Shown here: positions 1 through 4,789 of the stretch, piece after piece | Layout: each line of letters starts with the position of its first letter | Position numbering within the stretch: position 1 is the stretch's first letter | Assembly (NCBI GenBank): GCA_020849825.1 | Contig: JADZFP010000238.1 | Span: 1 to 10,034, forward strand | Length of the DNA stretch: 10,034 nucleotides | Direction of reading: 5' to 3' | Source: Saprospiraceae bacterium | GTDB taxonomy: Bacteria; Bacteroidota; Bacteroidia; Chitinophagales; Saprospiraceae | Program-made: the position numbers and the translations under genes | The notes under the pieces: generated by a model | Seen by the model: only the letters and a program-made list of their open reading frames with translations | Database searches by the model: none | What the model was told of the DNA's origin: nothing

Positions 1-314
1 AAAAACACGGGATCCTGCAAGGCATTCCCGTTTTGCATAATATTGTGGTTACGGTTGTAGATGTGTACGCCGTTGGTATAGGCGACCAGATCCCCGTTGG
101 GGTCGCAGATGCTGGCGTTGGTAAAGGAGAGCGGGTTATATTGATTAATTCTTTTGTAATTGAATGTATCCGTGTTACAGTGAATTTTGGTATTGGTGAA
201 TTCGTCTTCAGATGTATTTATTGCGCCGCCAAGCATCCAGGTATAGTCTTCTTTTTGAGCAAAAGCATGGTGCAAAAAGAGAAAGCAAAACAATAAAAAT
301 GAATGAGCCCTCAT
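1..314 (-). CDS. Secreted protein, N-terminal part (paralog of the 376-1890 gene), runs off left edge
   Basis: This partial gene reads leftward from an ATG at 314 and stays open to base 1, giving about 104 residues with no stop in the window. Residues 1-19 form a signal peptide (MR, a Phe/Leu-rich core, then AFA before Gln20), so the product is exported. The mature part begins QKEDYTWMLGG and matches the mature N-terminus of the gene at 376-1890 without gaps: by eye about 71 of 85 residues are the same, including FTNASICDPNGDLV and the run from HIYNRN to LQDPVF. The signal peptides differ far more than the mature parts. By analogy with the complete neighbour, the missing part probably holds propeller-like repeats and a T9SS C-terminal domain. 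The molecular function is unknown. It lies 61 bases downstream of the stop of its paralog, on the same strand. Confidence 0.85.
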   Translation of the reverse strand, partial: MRAHSFLLFCFLFLHHAFAQKEDYTWMLGGAINTSEDEFTNTKIHCNTDTFNYKRINQYNPLSFTNASICDPNGDLVAYTNGVHIYNRNHNIMQNGNALQDPVF

Positions 315-330
315 GGTCAAATATAGAAGA

Positions 331-344
331 GCCCCGCCAGGGGC
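331..344 (-). terminator. GC-rich hairpin between tandem paralogs (terminator or leader element)
   Basis: On the minus strand the sequence is GCCCC-TGGC-GGGGC followed by TCTTCTATATTT. This 5-bp pure-GC stem lies about 30 bases after the TGA of the 376-1890 gene and 16 bases before the ATG of the next paralog. Position and the T-rich tail suit a rho-independent terminator for the upstream gene. It could equally act as a leader structure for the downstream gene, because the same hairpin sits at the same distance from the ATG in the other copy. Confidence 0.45.
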
Positions 345-375
345 AAGTTAAAAAAATAGATTGGTTCAAAAACCT

Positions 376-1890
376 TCACTCCGCCGCCCGCACCACTTTC
401 CCCTCCTGCACCCTGCGCCCCTGTTGCGACAGGACGTAATAATACATGCCCGGCGGCAGGTCGTCGAGGGGTACGCTGGCCGCCGGGGCCAGCCGCAGAT
501 CGTCGCGGTCGAGGGCGGGGCGGCCCAGGGCGTCGAACAATTGCAGGCGGAACGCGCCGGGCCACTCGCCCGAGGCGGAGAAATGCAATACTTCGGCGGC
601 GGGCACAGGCCAGACTTTGATCTGCCGGGCGGGTTCGGGCAATTGGGGCACACTGGAAACCACGATGGAGTCGCAAATGCTGCCGGCCTCGGCGTAGAGG
701 CGGAAGTTGGGGAAATTGGGAAAAGAAAAAGAGTTGTACGTGGGTAAAAAGATGGCGTGCTGGATTACGTTGCAGGAGTCGCCTTTGGAGTTGGGCTGGT
801 CGATGACGTGCAGGTAGCGGGAGTTCCAGTTGGGGATATTGATGTAGATGCGGTTGTCGGGGGCGAGTTGGGCCATGAAGAAGCGGGTGGCCAGGCCACG
901 CTCGTCGAGAAAGCCGTCGTACTCGGCCACGAGGGTTTCGGAGGCGAGCAGGTCGGGGGCGGCGAGGTCGTATTGCAGGATGCGGTCCCATCGGATGATG
1001 TACAGAAAGCGGGAATCGGGAGAGAACACCGCGCTGCCGGGCCAGGGGACTCCATCGACCCAGTGAAAAATCGGCTGACTGAACTCGCCGGTGCAGCGGT
1101 CGAACCGGAAAAGATGAAACCCGCAATCGCCCACCGTGGTCGTACCGTAAGCGGTATATATGGCATGCCACTGACCATCGGGAGAAAACACGGCGTTGGC
1201 AATTCCGTTGTGCATGGGCTCTCCGGACACCGTTTGCTCGCCGGCAGGGGCGATACCATCGGGGCCGAGGAGGTATTTGACGAAAATATTGGACTCCCAC
1301 TTACTGGTGATTACCCACCAGTCTCTCCCATTGGCATGACGTACAGCGGAAATACGCCCTCCGTTGAGTGTATCTACTGTATTGATTGGAGATTTTTTTA
1401 CGGTTACTTTACCAAGTCCATTGTTGTAATTCAGATCGATGGTTGAAAAATGCAGTGGTTTAAAACCAGCATCAATAACGAAATTTATAATATCTGCGCT
1501 AATGAGCAAATATGTATGTTGCGATTCTGGCAGAGGTAATAATAATGCGCCCTGTACCGCTCTGTACCCGGATGCAAAAAACACGGGGTCCTGTAAGGCA
1601 TTCCCGTTTTGCATAATATTGTGGTTTCGATTATAGATATGAGTGCCGTTGGTATAAACAACCAGATCCCCGTTGGGGTCGCAGATGCTGGCGTTGGTAA
1701 AGGTGAGTGGACTATAGTGATTGATTTTTTTATAATTAAAAGTATCCTCGTTGCAGTGAATTTTAGTATTTGCAAATTCATCTCCTGGTGCACTGTCGAG
1801 CCCCCCGAGCATCCAGGTATAGTCTTCTTTTTGGGCGTGCATACGATGAACGAGTGTTATATAGCACAGAATAATGAAAAAAAGTCGCAT
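376..1890 (-). CDS. Secreted propeller-like protein with T9SS type A sorting domain
   Basis: This complete gene of 504 residues starts at the ATG at 1890. An in-frame ATG at 1932 would add 14 residues (including CPGG) ahead of an obvious signal peptide, and the paralog at 314 starts at the equivalent of 1890, so 1890 is preferred. Residues 1-19 are the signal peptide. The body contains propeller-like blade motifs: NAVFSPDG near 232, SAVFSPDSRFLYII near 286 and AQLAPDNRIYI near 340. Residues 422-504 form a typical T9SS type A sorting domain: KVWPVPA, then FDALGR, then LPPGMYYY, ending in a short charged tail. The product should therefore cross the inner membrane by Sec and the outer membrane by T9SS, ending at the cell surface or in the medium. 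No catalytic residues are recognisable; a binding or structural role is possible but unproven. Confidence 0.88.
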   Translation of the reverse strand: MRLFFIILCYITLVHRMHAQKEDYTWMLGGLDSAPGDEFANTKIHCNEDTFNYKKINHYSPLTFTNASICDPNGDLVVYTNGTHIYNRNHNIMQNGNALQDPVFFASGYRAVQGALLLPLPESQHTYLLISADIINFVIDAGFKPLHFSTIDLNYNNGLGKVTVKKSPINTVDTLNGGRISAVRHANGRDWWVITSKWESNIFVKYLLGPDGIAPAGEQTVSGEPMHNGIANAVFSPDGQWHAIYTAYGTTTVGDCGFHLFRFDRCTGEFSQPIFHWVDGVPWPGSAVFSPDSRFLYIIRWDRILQYDLAAPDLLASETLVAEYDGFLDERGLATRFFMAQLAPDNRIYINIPNWNSRYLHVIDQPNSKGDSCNVIQHAIFLPTYNSFSFPNFPNFRLYAEAGSICDSIVVSSVPQLPEPARQIKVWPVPAAEVLHFSASGEWPGAFRLQLFDALGRPALDRDDLRLAPAASVPLDDLPPGMYYYVLSQQGRRVQEGKVVRAAE

Positions 1891-1920
1891 GGGTACAAAT
1901 ACGAAAGCCCCGCCGGGGCA
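1577..1920 (-). repeat. Direct duplication, copy 2 (partner 1-344)
   Basis: This is the second copy of the segment at 1-344. It covers the first 314 coding bases of the complete paralog and its leader up to the hairpin at 1907-1919. Differences are scattered substitutions, many at third codon positions, and the signal-peptide region is the most diverged. That pattern suggests an old duplication kept under protein-level selection, not a recent assembly duplicate. Confidence 0.8.
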
Positions 1921-1944
1921 CGTACCTGACATGCCACGGCGGGG
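1907..1944 (-). terminator. GC-rich hairpin with alternative pairing, upstream of the complete paralog
   Basis: On the minus strand, GCCCC-GGC-GGGGC (1919-1907) is followed by TTTCGTATTTG, and the ATG at 1890 lies 16 bases further on. A second possible structure uses CGGCGGGG at 1937-1944 with CCCCGCCG at 1908-1915, an 8-bp all-GC inverted repeat that would compete with the short hairpin. It lies about 40 bases after the stop of the sorting-domain fragment at 1962, so it may be that gene's terminator. The alternative pairing also fits an attenuator-like leader, but nothing in the sequence decides between the two. Confidence 0.4.
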
Positions 1945-1961
1945 AATGATGAAAAAAGGGG

Positions 1962-2141
1962 TTATTTCAGAATGTTAAGGCGGGTAACGGCCACGACAAC
2001 GTTTTCGGAACGGATCGATACGAAATAAGCGCCGTTAGGCAACTCGTGTACGGGTATTTGAAGCGGGTTGCCCTGTACGGGCGCGACCAGGCGGATACGG
2101 CCCTGCACGTCGGTAATCGGGGGGCGATTTTTCTTCATCAT
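1962..2141 (-). pseudogene. Orphan T9SS sorting-domain fragment (gene remnant)
   Basis: This short frame of 59 residues starts at tandem ATG codons (2141 and 2138); the frame extends a little further to a TTG at 2174. After MMKKNRPP it reads TDVQGRIRLV and LPNGAYFVSI and ends VTRLNILK. This is the second half of a T9SS type A sorting domain (the D-x-x-GR strand, the LPNGxYF strand and the final basic strand). The first half, with its PNP-like motif, and the whole cargo body are absent, and there is no signal peptide. It therefore cannot be a normal T9SS substrate. The likeliest reading is a remnant of a larger secreted-protein gene after an internal deletion that left the start next to the C-terminus. 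A functional micro-protein is possible but unsupported. It lies on the same strand as the two downstream T9SS-type paralogs. Confidence 0.6.
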
Positions 2142-2171
2142 GTCGTTGGAGTTTTGAAATGAAGCAATACC

Positions 2172-2179
2172 CAAAGATA
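2172..2179 (-). promoter_or_regulatory. Candidate Bacteroidota -7 box ahead of the sorting-domain fragment
   Basis: The minus strand reads TATCTTTG, an exact match to the Bacteroidota -7 consensus TAnnTTTG. It lies 30 bases before the ATG at 2141, a sensible leader length. No good TTTG -33 element is visible at the expected distance. If real, it implies that the fragment, and perhaps the paralogs downstream, are still transcribed. Confidence 0.35.
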
Positions 2180-2193
2180 TACTTCATTCCCCC

Positions 2194-2260
2194 GGAAATG
2201 GCCGATCTGGATTTGTCGGAAACGGGCAATTAACTTGATTCGAGTGCGATCCAGATTTCC
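2194..2260. other. Bipartite imperfect inverted repeat in the gap after the kinase gene
   Basis: GGAAA (2194-2198) pairs with TTTCC (2256-2260), and TCTGGAT (2206-2212) pairs with ATCCAGA (2249-2255). The two parts are separated by a 7-base bulge on one side, and the loop is 36 bases. There is no T-run on either side. It might be a 3' structure of the kinase mRNA or an operator upstream of the -7 box at 2172, and chance is not excluded. The rest of 2180-2323 shows nothing recognisable. Confidence 0.2.
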
Positions 2261-2323
2261 ATGTAACAGATTGTAAAGTGGCGTTCATTTCATGAGTTAG
2301 CGCCCAACAATCAGAACACGCGC

Positions 2324-2956
2324 TCACAGGCTCCGAAACTGCAAGCCCTTCTCAAACTCCCCGTGCAACAGCGCCACAATCGCTGCGTACACCTGTTCTT
2401 CGCTTAAAAAATTGGCTTCGCCCAGGTCGAGCACGACGATCGGGATTTCCTCTTCGGTTTTGAAATAGTCGAAGTAAGCCTCCTGAATCTCCGTCAGGTA
2501 TGCCGCGCTGATGTTGCGCTCCATGTCGCGGCCGCGGCGCTGGATTTGCCGCAGCAGCACCTCCACCGGCCGGTGCAGGTAAAGCAGCAGGTCGGGTTTG
2601 GGGTAGGAGTTGTTCAGCACGGTGAACAGCCTTTGAAAAAGGCGGAATTCCTCCTCATTGAGGTTGTTTTTTGCAAAAAGCAGGGTTTTAACAAAAAAAT
2701 AGTCGGCCACGGTGGTATTGCGGAACAGGTCGGGTTGCGCGAAGTGCTCCTGCAATTGTTTGTGGCGCTCGGTCATAAAAAACAGTTCGACGGGGAAGGC
2801 GTAGCGCTCGGGCTGGTCGTAGAAAAAGGGCAAAAACGGGTTGTCGGTGAATTGCTCCAGCACCAGCGCGTAGCCGTGGCTGTCGGCCAGGCGGTGGCAA
2901 AGGGTGGTTTTTCCCGTGCCGATATTTCCTTCAATCGCGATAAAACGGTGTTGCAC
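2324..2956 (-). CDS. Deoxynucleoside kinase (dAK/dGK family)
   Basis: This 210-residue protein phosphorylates deoxynucleosides at the 5' position using ATP, in cytoplasmic nucleotide salvage. The P-loop GNIGTGKT is at residues 10-17, directly after a short beta strand (FIAIE). LEQF at 33-36 carries the glutamate expected to contact the substrate. ADYFFVK near 84-90 sits where the family has its D-R/Y-S motif. The arginine-rich lid, QRRGRDMER at 139-147, closes over ATP and follows the strand PDLLLYLHRP. Length is normal for the bacterial dNK family. The start is a GTG at 2956, chosen because the family normally begins a few residues before the IEGNIG motif; no nearer ATG exists. It follows folK by 19 bases on the same strand and is probably co-transcribed with it. 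Substrate preference (dA, dG or other) cannot be read from the sequence. Confidence 0.9.
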   Translation of the reverse strand: MQHRFIAIEGNIGTGKTTLCHRLADSHGYALVLEQFTDNPFLPFFYDQPERYAFPVELFFMTERHKQLQEHFAQPDLFRNTTVADYFFVKTLLFAKNNLNEEEFRLFQRLFTVLNNSYPKPDLLLYLHRPVEVLLRQIQRRGRDMERNISAAYLTEIQEAYFDYFKTEEEIPIVVLDLGEANFLSEEQVYAAIVALLHGEFEKGLQFRSL

Positions 2957-2975
2957 AGCCGGATAGAGTAGGGGA

Positions 2976-3482
2976 TCAGTCGATCATAACGACGTCGGAG
3001 GGGTCGTCGCATTCGGCGTAGAGTTCGTCGATGGCTTGTTTGAGCACCGGGTGGACAAATTCTGCGGCGATTTCCATCATGGGTACGAGAATGAACGCCC
3101 GTTTGTGGAGCTCGGGGTGCGGAATTTCCAGCCCTTTGTCGCGCACTACGCGGCGGCCGTAGAACAGAACGTCGATGTCGATGGTCCTGGGCCCCCATTT
3201 TTCGCGGCGTTCGCGGCCCAGTTCGCGTTCGATTTTGGCGATGGCGTCGAGCAGTCCGCGCGGATCGAGGCTGGTATTGACCATGACGACCTGGTTGAGG
3301 AAGGCGTCCTGGTCGGTTTTGCCCCAGGGCGCGGTTTCGTACACATGGCTTTTACGGGCAATTTTGCCGATGGTTTTCTGGATCAGGCCCTGTGCGGAGC
3401 GCAACTGGGCAGCCCGGTCGCCTACATTGCTGCCGAGGCTGAGGTATACGTCGATGTATTTTTTCGTGACTTGTGTTTGCAT
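2976..3482 (-). CDS. folK: 2-amino-4-hydroxy-6-hydroxymethyldihydropteridine pyrophosphokinase (HPPK)
   Basis: FolK transfers pyrophosphate from ATP to 6-hydroxymethyl-7,8-dihydropterin, the step before dihydropteroate synthase in folate synthesis. The 168-residue product has LGSNVGDR at 16-23, ETAPWG at 49-54 with FLNQVV at 61-66, the HPPK signature GPRTIDIDVLFYG at 97-109 (Asp102 and Asp104 should bind the two magnesium ions), and PHPELHKRAFILVP at 121-134. It is complete by comparison with the usual length of about 160 residues. The start is the ATG at 3482; a TTG at 3500 would add six residues but overlaps the promoter-like box. It is the first gene of a likely two-gene unit with the deoxynucleoside kinase. 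That pairing of folate and dNTP-supply genes occurs in other Bacteroidota, as I recall. Confidence 0.95.
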   Translation of the reverse strand: MQTQVTKKYIDVYLSLGSNVGDRAAQLRSAQGLIQKTIGKIARKSHVYETAPWGKTDQDAFLNQVVMVNTSLDPRGLLDAIAKIERELGRERREKWGPRTIDIDVLFYGRRVVRDKGLEIPHPELHKRAFILVPMMEIAAEFVHPVLKQAIDELYAECDDPSDVVMID

Positions 3483-3488
3483 GGGGGG

Positions 3489-3496
3489 CAAAGGTA
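3489..3496 (-). promoter_or_regulatory. Candidate -7 box for folK
   Basis: The minus strand reads TACCTTTG, a perfect TAnnTTTG, followed by six C residues and the folK ATG at 3482. A start of transcription just past this box would leave almost no leader, so the mRNA would be leaderless or nearly so. No clear TTTG -33 element lies 19-23 bases upstream. Confidence 0.4.
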
Positions 3497-3546
3497 ACAA
3501 AACTGCAAATTGGGTGAGGCGGCGATAATTTCGGCGAAGAAAGCGC

Positions 3547-3554
3547 TAATTTTG
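3547..3554 (+). promoter_or_regulatory. Candidate -7 box for the lipoprotein gene
   Basis: TAATTTTG matches the Bacteroidota -7 consensus TAnnTTTG and lies 35 bases before the ATG at 3590, giving a leader of about 30 bases. The leader is A/T-rich without a Shine-Dalgarno sequence, as is usual in this phylum. The -33 element is not evident. Together with the box at 3489-3496 it makes 3483-3589 a compact divergent promoter region. Confidence 0.45.
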
Positions 3555-3589
3555 CCGTCCAAATTAACACTAAACTTTAACCGGTAATT

Positions 3590-4084
3590 ATGAAGAATTT
3601 GCTTTGGAGTATCTCTGTTTTAAGTCTCTTGCTGTTTGCTGCCTGCCAGTCGAAAGACGCCAGCCTTGCCACTCAGATTACAGAACAAGCCGCGGCTGCA
3701 GAAGCCAATGTGCCGGAATTTACCACCACGGGTACTAATCTGAGCAATCTGGTCGATCAGGTGCAGAAAGTACCCGATGCGCTGAAAAAAGATACTGCTT
3801 CGAACTACGAACTCGTCCAGCGCCGTATCGTTACGTTCCAGCCGAAATACGACAAATTGAACGGCGATTACGAAAGCCTGCTTCAGCAGATGAAGACCCT
3901 GTCGGCTGATTATGCGGCTGGCAAGATCGGAACTGACGAGGCCAAGAAAAAATACGATGAAATCAGCGCGGAGCTGAAAAGTATTGGCGAACACCTGAAA
4001 AGTTATCAGGAGACCTACAACCAGTTTTCGGCCGATTATGCCAAGATGATGGCCGATTTCAAAGGCAGCACGGAGTCGAACTAA
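3590..4084 (+). CDS. Small coiled-coil lipoprotein
   Basis: This 164-residue protein has a lipoprotein signal peptide: MKN, a Leu-rich core, then the lipobox FAAC with Cys19 as the lipidated residue. The residues just after the cysteine (QSKD) are not the acidic run used by some Bacteroidota for surface display, so a periplasm-facing anchor is the simpler guess. Residues 23-55 are Ala/Thr-rich. From about 56 to 157 the chain is almost all helix-forming and coiled-coil-like, rich in Lys, Glu, Gln and regularly spaced Tyr (for example KYDKLNGDYESLLQQM at 86-101 and KKYDEISAELKSI at 120-132). No enzymatic motif is visible and I do not recognise a named family. It is transcribed away from folK from its own likely promoter. 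A structural or scaffolding role at the envelope is inference only. Confidence 0.85.
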   Translation: MKNLLWSISVLSLLLFAACQSKDASLATQITEQAAAAEANVPEFTTTGTNLSNLVDQVQKVPDALKKDTASNYELVQRRIVTFQPKYDKLNGDYESLLQQMKTLSADYAAGKIGTDEAKKKYDEISAELKSIGEHLKSYQETYNQFSADYAKMMADFKGSTESN

Positions 4085-4115
4085 GGTTTTTTATTTGAAA
4101 ATATTCCCGGCATCA

Positions 4116-4183
4116 TGAAGCCGGCTTACCATGAGTCATTCCGGAGCACGGGATGGCTCATGGCGCTTCAGGGCTGATTTTTT
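4116..4183 (+). terminator. Long nested hairpin and T-run after the lipoprotein gene
   Basis: CCATGAGTCATTCC (4129-4142) pairs with 4150-4163 to give 14 base pairs, two of them G-U wobbles, around a 7-base loop. Outside it, TGAAGC (4116-4121) pairs perfectly with GCTTCA (4165-4170), leaving a 7-base bulge on the 5' side and one base on the 3' side. A run of six T residues follows at 4178-4183. This probably ends the lipoprotein transcript, though the T-run starts 7 bases after the stem, further than in a standard terminator. A short CCGGC/GCCGG pairing (4107-4124) is a competing fold. The remaining gap, 4184-4326, shows only T-tracts and no gene. Confidence 0.5.
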
Positions 4184-4326
4184 GATCCGCATGGGTTTCG
4201 TAAGTGGCTGCTTTAACCAAACGCCGGCCGGATTTTTTGTGTGCAAATAGCGATGCAGCGAAAACTCTGGCTGCCGAATCCTGCATTTTGCCTTTTTTTG
4301 CTTCGGCTTTTCCAAACATCACAAAA

Positions 4327-4746
4327 ATGCAATTGTCGTTCCTGTTCTTTTCCCTGGCTATTCTTGCCCCTGTTTTCCTTTCTGCACAAACATCCACCCC
4401 GGCGGTGGCCATTGATCCGCGCTTGTACGAGGTGTACGAAAAAGACTATCTCGAACGTCTGCGCGCAGAACAACCCACACTGATTCTGCGCTGGAATTTT
4501 TACCTGGACAATGCCTTCGTCGTCAGTGAATACCCCGCCGACAAAGGCGATATGGGTCAATTGCCCGAACTGCAAATCACTGATCCCGAACATTTTAATG
4601 TATTGTTGATCGAACGGGACCAACCCACTGCCCGCGATTGGGACAAACCCGTTTTTTACCGCATTGCCGGCACGCACAAGATACTGATGTACTGGTCGGG
4701 CAAAGATTTTAACCGTAAATTCAGCGAGTGGCTCGCGAGCCGTTGA
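4327..4746 (+). CDS. Small secreted protein of unknown function
   Basis: The chosen ATG at 4327 gives 139 residues. The frame is open back to 4204, but those 41 extra residues precede a clear signal peptide (MQLSFLFFSL through LSA, cleavage likely before Gln21), so the internal start is preferred. The mature part, about 119 residues, is rich in aromatic and charged residues: IDPRLYEVYEKDYLERLR at 29-46, ILRWNFYLDNAFVV at 53-66, HFNVLLIERD at 89-98 and KILMYWSGKDFNRKFSEWL at 118-136. There are no cysteines or catalytic motifs that I recognise, and it has no T9SS sorting domain, so it is probably periplasmic. Its stop lies 43 bases before the start of the giant adhesin-like gene on the same strand with no promoter box between them, so the two may share a transcript. 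Confidence 0.8.
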   Translation: MQLSFLFFSLAILAPVFLSAQTSTPAVAIDPRLYEVYEKDYLERLRAEQPTLILRWNFYLDNAFVVSEYPADKGDMGQLPELQITDPEHFNVLLIERDQPTARDWDKPVFYRIAGTHKILMYWSGKDFNRKFSEWLASR

Positions 4747-4789
4747 GGTCGCTATACCTAACCAATCCTTCTCTCCTTTTTGCTGCAAC

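Larger units (their letters stand above)
1..344 (-). repeat. Direct duplication, copy 1 (partner 1577-1920)
   Basis: Bases 1-344 align to 1577-1920 at a constant offset of 1,576 through the coding part and leader (one base shorter in the hairpin loop of copy 2). The similarity covers the paralogs' N-terminal coding region, the 16 bases upstream of each ATG and a GC-rich hairpin. It stops right after the hairpin, where the sequences become unrelated. The left limit is unknown because copy 1 is cut by the window. Confidence 0.8.

Noticed and set aside
33..296. Plus-strand open frames at 33-296 and 1609-1929 with similar predicted proteins.
   Set aside because: They resemble each other only because they are antisense to the duplicated N-terminal region. 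The minus-strand frame has the signal peptide and the conserved mature sequence.
318..325. TATATTTG on the minus strand, a match to the Bacteroidota -7 consensus ahead of the partial paralog.
   Set aside because: It ends only three bases before the ATG, so transcription would begin inside the coding region, and the equivalent site in the other copy does not match the consensus.
317..1300. A 327-codon minus-strand frame overlapping the T9SS protein gene.
   Set aside because: It is Arg/Pro-rich with no recognisable domain and lies in another frame of the gene at 376-1890, which has a signal peptide and a sorting domain.
4226..4240. CCGGCCGG followed by a T-run as a possible terminator.
   Set aside because: The palindrome has no room for a loop, so it cannot form a terminator hairpin by itself.
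4204..4326. N-terminal extension of the small secreted protein to an ATG-like start at 4204.
   Set aside because: The extra 41 residues would bury a clear signal peptide in the middle of the protein and overlap the T-tract-rich intergenic region.
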